DNA of 64,000 bases from Streptomyces kanamyceticus (lineage in GTDB: Bacteria > Actinomycetota > Actinomycetes > Streptomycetales > Streptomycetaceae). Below are positions 9,290-16,950 of the stretch, one piece after another (the first letter of the stretch is position 1; each line of letters begins with the position of its first letter). Where the stretch lies: the NCBI RefSeq assembly GCF_008704495.1, contig NZ_CP023699.1, positions 2,170,001-2,234,000 of the forward strand. Direction: 5' to 3'. The notes under the pieces were generated by a model, which worked only from the letters and a program-made list of their open reading frames with translations, had not been told where the DNA came from and did no database searches. The position numbers and the translations under genes were made by a program.

Positions 9290-9693
9290 TGCTCAGAGGC
9301 TCCGGCCGGGGGCGGGACGGATCTGCCTGAGCCGTAGGACGACTTGTCCGCGTGCTGACCGGAACGCGCCCGTCCACCCTTGTCCGCCGTGTTCGTCGTA
9401 TCTGTCGCGTCCGTCGTGTCCGTCGTGTTCTTCGTACTCGGCGGGTGGGTGCCGACGGGCTGCTGGAGCCCGCTGACCAGCGTGCCGACGAACGCCAGAT
9501 AGCCGACGCAGGCGGAGCCCACGACCAGCGCCATGCCTTGCAGCGTCCGCTTGCGCCAGCCCGACTGGTCGACGAAGACGGGGAGTTGGGGGTCCTCCCG
9601 TCCGGTGCGCTGCGGCTGCGCTCCGCGCGCAGGGGGTATGGGCGACGATCGCCCGTCGTGCGGTGTGCTGGCTATGTGGGGGGTGCCCTGCAC
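9286..9693 (-). CDS. Small single-pass membrane protein of a polysaccharide operon
   Basis: Hypothetical protein of 135 aa. One hydrophobic helix lies near the middle (GMALVVGSACVGYLAFVGTL), followed by a low-complexity Thr/Asp/Asn tail and a Ser/Gly/Pro-rich end, so it is probably a membrane-anchored protein with a disordered external tail. The GTG at 9693 is chosen because AGGAG stands five bases before it; another GTG at 9720 would add nine residues but has no comparable site. Its stop overlaps the synthase start by four bases, making it the first gene of the operon with the synthase and LCP genes. No family is recognised; it may be an accessory of the synthase. Confidence 0.65.
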   Translation of the reverse strand: MQGTPHIASTPHDGRSSPIPPARGAQPQRTGREDPQLPVFVDQSGWRKRTLQGMALVVGSACVGYLAFVGTLVSGLQQPVGTHPPSTKNTTDTTDATDTTNTADKGGRARSGQHADKSSYGSGRSVPPPAGASEQ

Positions 9694-10118
9694 TGGTGCT
9701 CCTGATCTGCGGCCGCGCACGCGCGACTCTTTGTCTGTGGGGGGTACGGACCCGGGGGCCCGCTGTACCGCTGTACCGCTGTGAGACGTACTGCCGGTGA
9801 GACGTCAGGAGCCGCGTCCCGGTGCCGTGCCCCGCGCCTTCCCGGGTGGGGCCGGGAAAGCCGCGTACGCATGTGCCCTCACAAGGACCGGGGGCCGGAT
9901 CGCGGCCGTCAGCCATCACGCAGCCCCCGACCCTACTCGGGCACCCGGGTGGCACGGCAACAGGCCGTCCGGGGGCGGAAGTCCGCCGAAGGCCTGCTTG
10001 AGCGGCCCCGCGCGGCGGGACGTGATATTCGCCATGCCCGACGGTCACGGAAGCGCCGACTGTGCTTGGGTGTTCGTCTGGTCCTGCCCGACGCGTCGAC
10101 CACGTTCCCGGAGGCGGC
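9694..10118. other. Intergenic region between divergent genes
   Basis: About 425 bases between the leftward polysaccharide operon and the rightward isochorismatase-like gene. Open frames here are arginine-rich and look like GC-bias artefacts. A short tandem GTACCGCT repeat (about 9765-9780) and a pair of GAGACGT elements around 9783-9803 are the only structure noticed. Both promoters presumably lie here. Confidence 0.45.
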
Positions 10119-10676
10119 ATGAGCAGCGCTCTACTCGTGATGGACGTCCAACGGGCCATCGTGGACGCCGTCGGCGCCGAGTCCGGATACCTGGCGCGCC
10201 TGCGCGGGGCGATCGAGGGGGCGCGGGCGGCGGGCATCCCCGTGATCTACGTCGTCATCGGTTTCCGCCCCGGCTTCCCGGAAGTCGGCGCGCACAACAA
10301 GCCGCTCGCCGCCATCGCTCGCGCCGGTCTCTACGTCGAGGGCGCGCCCGGCACCGAGATCCACCCCGACATCGCGCCCAGGCCCGGCGACGTGGTGGTC
10401 ACCAAGCGACGCGCGAGCGCGTTCTCGGGCAGTGACCTCGACGTGGTGCTGAGGTCACGCGGCATCGAAAGCCTCGTCCTCGCGGGCATCGCGACCAGCG
10501 CCGTGGTCCTCTCCACCGTGTGCCAGGCGAACGACCTGGACTTCGGTCTCACGGTCCTCTCCGACGGCTGCCTCGACCTCGATCCGGAGGTCCACCGGGT
10601 GCTGATCGAGCGGCTGTTCCCGCAGTGGGCGGACGTGGTGACCGTCGACGAGTGGCTCAACGGGAGAGCGGGGTGA
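10119..10676 (+). CDS. Isochorismatase-family cysteine-hydrolase-like protein
   Basis: Protein of 185 aa with the isochorismatase fold. The N-terminal catalytic Asp (LLVMDVQ) and the lysine (VVVTKRRASAF) are present. At the expected nucleophile position the sequence reads GIATSAVV, so the usual cysteine of the TSGCV-type motif is a valine, and the enzyme may be inactive as a hydrolase or belong to a Cys-less subfamily. ATG at 10119 follows GGAGG with good spacing; a longer frame from 10062 has no such support. It converges on the GNAT gene with 20 bases of overlap. Its role is unknown. Confidence 0.8.
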   Translation: MSSALLVMDVQRAIVDAVGAESGYLARLRGAIEGARAAGIPVIYVVIGFRPGFPEVGAHNKPLAAIARAGLYVEGAPGTEIHPDIAPRPGDVVVTKRRASAFSGSDLDVVLRSRGIESLVLAGIATSAVVLSTVCQANDLDFGLTVLSDGCLDLDPEVHRVLIERLFPQWADVVTVDEWLNGRAG

Positions 10677-11043
10677 TCGTCGCTCCTTCGGCCATGTGCG
10701 GGCACCTCGCGCAGTCGGCCGGGAAGGCGATCTCCGTCTCCTCCTCCATCGCCGCGAAGAAGCGGCGGCCCTCGGGTGACTGCCGGGATGTGGACCAGGC
10801 GTAGCCCGCGCCCTCGGCCAGGGCCATGTGGAGGGCGTGGCGGGCCAGGCCCTGGCCCTGCCAGTGGGTGGCCACGGCGATGTTGACGACGTGCCCGATG
10901 CGGCACGGGTGGCAGAGCCGGTACTGCAGACAGCCGATCACGCGGTCGTGCGGATCAAGGATCGTGAGGGCCCGGCAGCTCGCCGACGACGTCTCGGGGA
11001 CGTGCTCGTAGTGGACGGCGGGCGGCCGGGCCGGGCGGCTCAC
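10657..11043 (-). CDS. GNAT family N-acetyltransferase
   Basis: Small acetyltransferase of 128 aa. The central acetyl-CoA-binding region reads VNIAVATHWQGQGLARHAL, matching motif A of the GNAT fold (Q/R-x-x-G-x-G/A), followed by an aromatic ALAEGAGYAW block. There are several cysteines: CLQYRLCHPC near the middle and CARCPH near the end could form a metal site, which is unusual for the family and only a suggestion. GTG at 11043 overlaps the acyltransferase stop by four bases (GTGA), so the two genes are translationally coupled with this one second. Confidence 0.75.
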   Translation of the reverse strand: MSRPARPPAVHYEHVPETSSASCRALTILDPHDRVIGCLQYRLCHPCRIGHVVNIAVATHWQGQGLARHALHMALAEGAGYAWSTSRQSPEGRRFFAAMEEETEIAFPADCARCPHMAEGATITPLSR

Positions 11044-12254
11044 GCGGATCTGCCGCCTTGTTCGCGGACGGGCCCGGTGGGTTCCGTCAGGGCTTTCGCG
11101 TCCTGCTTGAAGGCCCATTCCATCTTCGGCTCCATCGTGAAGCGGAACATCCGTCGCACGGGCGGGGTGCACAAGGCCGTGATCACCGCTCCGGCGATCA
11201 GGGTCACGGTGATCGCGCCGAGCGGCGTGTGCGGCCAGTCCGCCTCGTACCAGTCCCAGAAGCGCGAGCCCTTGGCAAGGAAGCCGTGCAGCAGGTAGCC
11301 GTAGAGCGTGCCCGCGCCGAGCGCGGTGAACCAGAGCTTCCGGCCCGGTACCCAGGCGAAGAAGCAGGCGACCAGGGCCAGCGAGCAGCCGAACAGCGCG
11401 AGTGTCATGACGCCGCCCGCCCAGCCGGGCGCCGCCAACTCCTGCGCGCTGTCGCGCCGGTAGAACCAGGCGGCGTTCATCCGCGGTGCCGCCCAGTACG
11501 CGAAGAGCAGCGCCGCCGCGAAGACCGGCAGGGCCAGGATCCTGGCCTCCTTCCGGCGCACGAGCTGGAAGTGTTCCGGCTTCAGGACCAGGCCGAGCAC
11601 GAAGAACGGCAGGAACTGCAGCACGCGTTGCAGGTCGAGGTCGTCGCCGATGTCCGGGGAGACGGACGCGAGGACGGCGATGGCGAGGGCGAGCGGGAGG
11701 GGCCAGCGGACGATCTTCCACAGGGGTGTCGTCAGGCGCCAGATGAACAGCGCGGCAAGGAACCAGGTCAGGTACCAGGGGTCGAGCAGACTGATGGGGT
11801 ACGTCGGGTCGCCGCCGGCCCAGCGCTTGAAGAACGTGTACGCGACCTCGAAGATCACGTACGGCACCGCGATCCCCGTGACCAGACGCTTGATGCGGCC
11901 CGGACTCGCGTCGAAACCGCGCGAGAAGTAGCCGGAGATGACGATGAACGCGGGCATGTGGAAGGTGTAGACGGTGATGTAGAGCGCCGCGGCGGCCCTG
12001 CTGTCGCCGCGCAGCGGCTCCCATGCGTGCCCCATCGCCACCAGGACGATCGCCAGGTACTTGGCGTTGTCGAAGAACGCGTCCCTGCGCTTGACCGGAG
12101 GGCTTTGCGCCGACTCGTCCGTCGGCCCCGGCGTCGTCGGACCCGGCGTTCCGGCCTGGTCCCGTCTCCCGTCGGCGGGGAACGGCCGTTGGGGCGGGAG
12201 CGGCATCGCGTGACGCCCCGTCGACCGCATCATGTCGCGCAAGATGCCTCCCAC
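11040..12254 (-). CDS. Acyltransferase 3 family membrane protein
   Basis: Integral membrane acyltransferase of 404 aa, with a soluble Pro-rich N-terminus of about 50 residues and about ten hydrophobic helices. The catalytic histidine is expected in VLVAMGHAWEP; TFHMPAFIVISGYFSRGF is the second typical block of the family (OafA/NolL/YrhL group), and GYLLHGFL lies near the end. These enzymes O-acylate sugars, exopolysaccharides or antibiotics at the membrane. The downstream gene is a coupled GNAT protein. The start region faces the spo0M-like gene; two copies of the TTCTAC palindrome lie in the shared 213-base gap, so this operon could be under the same regulator. Confidence 0.85.
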   Translation of the reverse strand: MGGILRDMMRSTGRHAMPLPPQRPFPADGRRDQAGTPGPTTPGPTDESAQSPPVKRRDAFFDNAKYLAIVLVAMGHAWEPLRGDSRAAAALYITVYTFHMPAFIVISGYFSRGFDASPGRIKRLVTGIAVPYVIFEVAYTFFKRWAGGDPTYPISLLDPWYLTWFLAALFIWRLTTPLWKIVRWPLPLALAIAVLASVSPDIGDDLDLQRVLQFLPFFVLGLVLKPEHFQLVRRKEARILALPVFAAALLFAYWAAPRMNAAWFYRRDSAQELAAPGWAGGVMTLALFGCSLALVACFFAWVPGRKLWFTALGAGTLYGYLLHGFLAKGSRFWDWYEADWPHTPLGAITVTLIAGAVITALCTPPVRRMFRFTMEPKMEWAFKQDAKALTEPTGPVREQGGRSA

Positions 12255-12339
12255 GGGGAACCTCGGCCCGCGAAATCACATCTTTGTTCAAATGTGGGTG
12301 TCGCGTCGTCGCAGCGCATCGCCAGCACCTTAGCCATAG

Positions 12340-12357
12340 TTCTACAGCCGCGTAAAA
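12340..12357. promoter_or_regulatory. Degenerate copy of the TTCTAC-N6-GTAGAA operator
   Basis: TTCTAC-agccgc-GTAAAA, one mismatch from the palindrome found at 12385 and 13502. Its centre is 45 bases before that of the next copy. It lies between the acyltransferase and the spo0M-like gene and nearer the former. Confidence 0.5.
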
Positions 12358-12384
12358 CATCACTGGTCACGAGCGCCCCTATGC

Positions 12385-12402
12385 TTCTACCCGCCTGTAG
12401 AA
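12385..12402. promoter_or_regulatory. Perfect TTCTAC-N6-GTAGAA palindrome before spo0M
   Basis: TTCTAC-ccgcct-GTAGAA, 66 bases before the spo0M-like ATG. An identical arm sequence and spacing recurs before the GlsB/YeaQ gene, which argues for a shared dimeric regulator. The regulator is not identified. Confidence 0.6.
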
Positions 12403-12467
12403 GTGCACTCGTATCCCGCGCAACTCGCGCATCTCGTACGTCTCCCACGTAAGGAGCGAACGCCACG

Positions 12468-13451
12468 ATGGTGTTCAAACGGCTGCTCGGCTCACTCGGA
12501 GTGGGCGGGCCCACGGTCGACACGATCCTCGACCCGGGCCCCTTCCTGCCCGGCGGAAGCCTGTCGGGCCGGATCCGCCTCCGGGGCGGCGGCTCCGACT
12601 TCGACATCGAGCAGATCACGATCGAACTGGTGGCCCGCGTCGAGGCCGAGCACGAGGACGGGGAGAGCGAAGGAGCCGTCGCCTTCGAGCGGTTCACCGT
12701 CGGGGGCGGCTTCCGCCTCGCGGAGGACGAGCCGCGCGACCTCCCGTTCAGCGTGCCGCTGCCGTGGGAGACGCCCGTCACCGAGCTGTACGGCCAGGAC
12801 CTCGGCATCGTGCTCGGCGTACGCACCGAGCTGTCGGTGGCGGGCGCCAAGGACAAGGGTGACCTGGATCCGCTCACCGTACGACCGCTGCCCGCCCAGG
12901 AGGCGATCCTGGAAGCCCTCGGGCAGCTGGGCTTCGGCTTCCGCTCCGCCGATCTGGAGCTCGGCAGGGTCGGCGGCACCGGGCAGCAACTCCCCTTCTA
13001 CCAGGAGATCGAGCTCTCGCCCGCGCCGCGGTACGCCGACGCCGTCAACGAGATCGAGCTGACGTTCCTCGCGCACGCGGGCGGCATGGACGTGGTCCTC
13101 GAGGCGGACAAGCGCGGCGGCGCGTTCTCCGGCGGCCATGACGCCGTCACCCGTTCCACCGTGCGGCACGAGGGTGTCGAGCACCAGGACTGGAACGCTC
13201 AAGTCGACGGCTGGGTACAGCAGTTGGTCGAGCACCGCGAATCCTTCGTGGCGCACTCCTCGTACGGGCACGGGGACCCCTACTCCCCCGGGCCCGGCGT
13301 GGGCACCGCCGTCGCCGCGGGCGCCGCGGGGCTCGCCGTCGGCGTCGTCGGCGGCCTGGTCGCGGCCGAAGTCGTCGACGAGGTGGGCGACTTCTTCGAG
13401 GGCGACGAGGAAGAGGACGACGCGAACGAGGACGGCACGGACGAGGACTAG
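12468..13451 (+). CDS. Spo0M-like sporulation control protein
   Basis: Protein of 327 aa of the Spo0M family (arrestin-like beta sandwich). The N-terminus, MVFKRLLGSLGVGGPTVDT followed by LSGRIRL and IEQITIELVARVE, is typical. In Bacillus Spo0M affects sporulation onset; in Streptomyces its relatives are conserved but poorly understood. The last 45 residues comprise a Gly/Ala/Val-rich hydrophobic stretch (residues about 280-302) and a very acidic end rich in Asp and Glu. This could be a membrane-associating segment with an acidic tail, beyond the core domain. It is preceded by two copies of the TTCTAC palindrome. A site GGAG lies at the right distance before the ATG (AAGGAGCGAACGCC). Confidence 0.85.
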   Translation: MVFKRLLGSLGVGGPTVDTILDPGPFLPGGSLSGRIRLRGGGSDFDIEQITIELVARVEAEHEDGESEGAVAFERFTVGGGFRLAEDEPRDLPFSVPLPWETPVTELYGQDLGIVLGVRTELSVAGAKDKGDLDPLTVRPLPAQEAILEALGQLGFGFRSADLELGRVGGTGQQLPFYQEIELSPAPRYADAVNEIELTFLAHAGGMDVVLEADKRGGAFSGGHDAVTRSTVRHEGVEHQDWNAQVDGWVQQLVEHRESFVAHSSYGHGDPYSPGPGVGTAVAAGAAGLAVGVVGGLVAAEVVDEVGDFFEGDEEEDDANEDGTDED

Positions 13452-13501
13452 CCGGAAAAGGCAAAGGAAAAGGTCAGGGCCGCGCCCACCGGCTTCACAA
13501 C

Positions 13502-13519
13502 TTCTACAGACGCGTAGAA
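13502..13519. promoter_or_regulatory. Perfect TTCTAC-N6-GTAGAA palindrome before the GlsB gene
   Basis: TTCTAC-agacgc-GTAGAA, about 63 bases before the ATG of the GlsB/YeaQ-like gene, almost the same distance as the copy before spo0M (66 bases). It implies coregulation of two neighbouring transcription units. Confidence 0.6.
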
Positions 13520-13582
13520 GTACGCTTCCCGGGCAGCTTCCCCTCGCACGAGGGGAAGATCCAACGAAGGGAGAGCGGATTC

Positions 13583-13849
13583 ATGGGCGTCATCGGGTGG
13601 ATCGTTCTCGGCCTGCTGGCCGGAGCGATAGCCAAGGCGGTGCTGCCGGGGCGCGACCCGGGCGGACTCATCGGGACCACGCTGATCGGCATCGCCGGGG
13701 CGTTCGTCGGGGGCTGGCTCTCGGCGCGGTTCCTCGACCGGCCGGTGGAGCGGCAGTTCTTCGACCTCACCACCTGGGGCTCCGCCATCGCGGGAGCGCT
13801 GGTCCTGCTCATCGGCTACCGCCTGCTGTTCGGCAACTCGCGCGACTGA
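13583..13849 (+). CDS. GlsB/YeaQ/YmgE family stress-response membrane protein
   Basis: Small hydrophobic protein of 88 aa with three predicted helices. The family pattern is plain: IGWIVLGLLAGAIAK, the PGRDPGG loop, then GIAGAFVGGWL and a final ALVLLIGYRLLF helix. These transglycosylase-associated-like proteins are induced by stress in many bacteria; biochemical function is unknown. It is preceded by AAGGGAGAG and by the palindrome at 13502. Its 3' end overlaps the convergent phosphatase gene by 34 bases. Confidence 0.9.
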   Translation: MGVIGWIVLGLLAGAIAKAVLPGRDPGGLIGTTLIGIAGAFVGGWLSARFLDRPVERQFFDLTTWGSAIAGALVLLIGYRLLFGNSRD

Positions 13850-14574
13850 CCGCCGAGTTCGCCGACCCCCCGGTCCGGGGCGATCACCCCCTGCCGCTGG
13901 AGAAGGAGCACGGTGAGATCGTCCGCCGGGGCCGCGCGCCCGGTGTGCCGGTGGAGCAGACCGAGGAGCCGGTCGACGGCCTGGTCGAGGGTGGGGGCGG
14001 TCAGCGCCGCCAGGGCGCGCCGGTCGAGGGGGAAGCAGGCGCCAGCGGCGTCGCGCGCCTCGGTGAGGCCGTCGGTGTGGAGCAACAGGCGCTGGTCGGG
14101 GCGGAGTTGGACGCGGCGCGTGCGGGGGTCGGGGTTCAGGCCCAGCGGCGGTGACGGGTGCGGCGGGGTGAGCGGCGTGATGCGGCGGCCGATGCGCAGG
14201 GGCGGTGGGTGGCCGCAGTTGACCAGGCGGATCTCGTCGGGGCGCAGGTCGACGACGAGCAGGGAGACGAAGTCCTCGGGGCCCAGGACGGGCGCGAGCC
14301 GGGCGTCGAGGGTGCGGGCCAGGCGGGCGGGATCCTCCTCGGTGGCGGCCTCCTGACGGAACACCGCCCGCACGGCCGCGGCCAGCGGTGCGGCGGCGGG
14401 GCCGTGTCCCTTGACGTCGCCGAGGATCAGGCGGGGTCCCGCAGGGGCGGGGACCACGTCGTAGAGGTCGCCGCCGAGCCGCGCGCCATCGGCGGGACGG
14501 GTGCACACGGCGAGGGCGAGGGAGACCTGCGCCATCAGCTCGGACAACTCCCGCGGCGGTCGGGCACGGTGCAC
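13816..14574 (-). CDS. SpoIIE-type PP2C serine/threonine phosphatase
   Basis: Protein of about 252 aa consisting almost only of a PPM/SpoIIE phosphatase domain. Metal-binding aspartates are in GARLGGDLYD, near DVKGHG and in the C-terminal DDLTVLLL; LVNCGHPPP and LLLHTDGLTEA are the usual family blocks. Such Streptomyces enzymes typically act on anti-anti-sigma factors (STAS proteins) and usually carry PAS, GAF or kinase domains, absent here. GTG at 14574 is chosen because GGGGAAGGGGG stands a few bases before it; the ATG at 14535 would shorten the protein by 13 residues. It is divergent from the ATPase gene. Confidence 0.85.
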   Translation of the reverse strand: MHRARPPRELSELMAQVSLALAVCTRPADGARLGGDLYDVVPAPAGPRLILGDVKGHGPAAAPLAAAVRAVFRQEAATEEDPARLARTLDARLAPVLGPEDFVSLLVVDLRPDEIRLVNCGHPPPLRIGRRITPLTPPHPSPPLGLNPDPRTRRVQLRPDQRLLLHTDGLTEARDAAGACFPLDRRALAALTAPTLDQAVDRLLGLLHRHTGRAAPADDLTVLLLQRQGVIAPDRGVGELGGQSRELPNSRR

Positions 14575-14779
14575 GCACGCCCCCTTCCCCGGTGCGAATC
14601 CCCCCGCATGAACACGTGCGCCTGGCCCACGCGAGCAGGAAGGGCAGTAGGGCACTCTTTCACCCCGGGACGCCTGGCCGGATCGAAGCGGCCGAAATCC
14701 TGCGCGCGGGGCCTCCCGTCTGCTAGCACCGAGATCAGCGGGCGGAAGCCGCGGCGGGGCCGGAACGGGGGCGGTAGCG

Positions 14780-16936
14780 GTGACGACGGAGCGACGGGTG
14801 GGCGACCTGCCGGAGGAGACCGGCCGTCTGGTCGGCCGCCGGACGGAACTGGCCCAGGTGGTGCGGCTGTGCGAACGGTCGCGTCTCGTCACGGTGACCG
14901 GCGTGGGCGGGGTCGGCAAGACGCGGCTCGCCCGGCGCGCGGCGGGCGAACTGCAGCCGTCCTTCCCGGACGGCGTGTGGTGGGTGGAGCTGTCGCCGCT
15001 CAGCGGGGCGAGCCAGGTGCTGCCGTACGCCATCGCCGAGACGCTGCCGCTGGCCGACCAGTCCACCCGGCCCATGCTGGAGGTGGTGGCCGAGTACCTG
15101 GCCGACCGCGAGCTGCTGCTGGTGCTCGACACCTGCGAGCACCTGGTGGAGGAGTGCCGTTCGGCGGTGGTGCCGCTGCTCGCCGCCGCGCCGGGGCTGC
15201 GGTTCCTGGTCACCGGCCGCCGCACGCTCGGCCTTCCGGCCGAGGAGGCCCTCACCCTCGATCCGCTGCCGGTCCCCGCCGACGACGGCTCCGGCGACGG
15301 CTCCGATCCCGGAGGAGAGGCGGCGGACGCGCTGGTGCTGCTCACCGAGCGAGCCGCCGAAGCCGTACCCGGTTTCACGCTCACCGCGGCCGACCGTGCC
15401 GAGGCCGGGCGGCTCTGCCGACGTCTGGAAGGGCTGCCGCTCGCCCTCGAACTGGCCGCGGCCCGGCTGCGCGAGCTGCCGCTCGCCGAGCTCAACCGCC
15501 ACCTCGCCGATCGCTACGCGACCCTCGGCAACACCGAGAAGGAGGACTTCGACGCCGATCCGCCCTGGCACCAGGCGCTGCGCACCGCCATCGGCTGGAG
15601 CCACCAGCTGTGCACCCCCACCGAACGCCTGACCTGGGCCCGGCTCTCGGTCTTCGCGGGGACCTTCGACGCCGAAGCGGTCCGGCAGGTGTGCGCCGAC
15701 GAGCTGCTGCCCGCCGCGGAGGTCCCCGATCTGCTGGGCGCCCTGGTCGACAAGTCGCTGCTCGGCTGGGTGCCGACCGGGGCCGGTGAGCGGTACCGGA
15801 TGCTGGACACCATCCGCGAGCACGGCGCCTTCTGGCTGCGCGGACTCGGCGAGGAGGACGAGCTGCGGCGCCGCCACCGGGACCACTACCTGGCGCTCGC
15901 CCGCTGGGGCGACGCGGCCTGGATCGGACCCGACCAGTTCGCCTGGTTCGACCGGATGACCGCCGAACACGACAACCTCCGCGCCGCCCTGGAGCAGGGC
16001 CTGACCGAGACGGACGAGGAACACACCGCGTTGGAGCTGGCCGCCGCGCTGTGGTTCTTCTGGCACGGCTGCGGGTTCGTCAAGGAGGGCAGGCACTATC
16101 TGGACCGGGCCCTGGCCGCCGACACCGCCCCCTCCCGCGCGCGGGCGAAGGCCCTGTACGCCAGCGGTCCCGTGCTCGTCTACCTGGGCGATCTGCCCGC
16201 CCTGGAGGAACGGGCCGCCGAATGCACCGCGCTCGCCGCCTCCTCCTTCGATCCCTCCACCCCCTCCGGCTCTTCCGGCTCCTCCAACGAGACGGAACAG
16301 ACGTACGCGAAGGCCACCGAGCTGCGGGTGGCGGCGCTGCGCGGCGATCTGACGCTGGGGGTGTCCCTGGCCGAGGAGCTGCTCGCCACCGACTGGCGTG
16401 CGCGGCCGCTCGCCCTGTACCCCTTGGCCGCGCTCGTCTTCGGCTCTCACACCCTCGTGGCCAAGGGCCGCTTCGAGGAGGCCATCGGCTGGCTGGACGA
16501 GCTGAGCGCCGCCTGCGAGGGGAGCGGCGAGCGCTGCATGCGCGCCTGGGGCGACTTCGTCCGCGCCCAGGCCGAGCTGGCCCTCGGCCGGTTCCCCGAG
16601 GCGCGGGCGCACGCCAGGGCCGCGCTGCTCGTCAAGCACCGGCTGCGCGACGGCGTGGGCAGCGGCCTGGCCCTGGAATCCCTGGCCCGCGCCGCCACCG
16701 CCCTCGGCCAACACCCGGACGCCGCCTGGCTCCTGGGCCTCGCCAGCCAGCTGTGGGACACCCTGGGCCGCTCCCAGGCGGGCGTCCCCTCCATGACCGC
16801 GGCGCGCCTGACCTGTGAACAAGAGACCCGCCTGGCCCTGGGCGACCACGCCTACGAACGGGCGTACCGCAGCGGCTACGAAACGGACCTGCACGCCGGA
16901 GTCGCCCACGCGCTCGCCCCGCGGGAGGAGCGCTAG
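14780..16936 (+). CDS. AfsR/LuxR-like STAND ATPase without a DNA-binding domain
   Basis: Protein of 718 aa starting with GTG. An NB-ARC-like ATPase begins at once: Walker A TGVGGVGKTRLAR at about residues 38-50, hhhhDTCEH (Walker B) at about 117, the sensor motif LVTGRRTL, then GLPLALELAAARL. A winged-helix-like region and a TPR-rich C-terminal half follow. Relatives are Streptomyces ATP-binding regulators with a C-terminal LuxR or N-terminal BTAD/HTH domain. Here the protein ends right after the last helices (APREER) and no helix-turn-helix is visible at either end. It is therefore either a regulator that works through a partner or a sensor ATPase. It is divergent from the SpoIIE-type phosphatase. 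Confidence 0.82.
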   Translation: MTTERRVGDLPEETGRLVGRRTELAQVVRLCERSRLVTVTGVGGVGKTRLARRAAGELQPSFPDGVWWVELSPLSGASQVLPYAIAETLPLADQSTRPMLEVVAEYLADRELLLVLDTCEHLVEECRSAVVPLLAAAPGLRFLVTGRRTLGLPAEEALTLDPLPVPADDGSGDGSDPGGEAADALVLLTERAAEAVPGFTLTAADRAEAGRLCRRLEGLPLALELAAARLRELPLAELNRHLADRYATLGNTEKEDFDADPPWHQALRTAIGWSHQLCTPTERLTWARLSVFAGTFDAEAVRQVCADELLPAAEVPDLLGALVDKSLLGWVPTGAGERYRMLDTIREHGAFWLRGLGEEDELRRRHRDHYLALARWGDAAWIGPDQFAWFDRMTAEHDNLRAALEQGLTETDEEHTALELAAALWFFWHGCGFVKEGRHYLDRALAADTAPSRARAKALYASGPVLVYLGDLPALEERAAECTALAASSFDPSTPSGSSGSSNETEQTYAKATELRVAALRGDLTLGVSLAEELLATDWRARPLALYPLAALVFGSHTLVAKGRFEEAIGWLDELSAACEGSGERCMRAWGDFVRAQAELALGRFPEARAHARAALLVKHRLRDGVGSGLALESLARAATALGQHPDAAWLLGLASQLWDTLGRSQAGVPSMTAARLTCEQETRLALGDHAYERAYRSGYETDLHAGVAHALAPREER

Positions 16937-16950
16937 GACGGCCGCCTCCC

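Noticed and set aside
10062..10118. Longer start for the isochorismatase-like gene
   Set aside because: The ATG at 10119 has GGAGG at good spacing and begins the family's first strand directly; the extension lacks both.
9781..10122. Rightward open frame of about 110 codons before the isochorismatase-like gene
   Set aside because: Arg-rich composition, no ribosome site and no recognisable domain; judged an artefact of GC bias.
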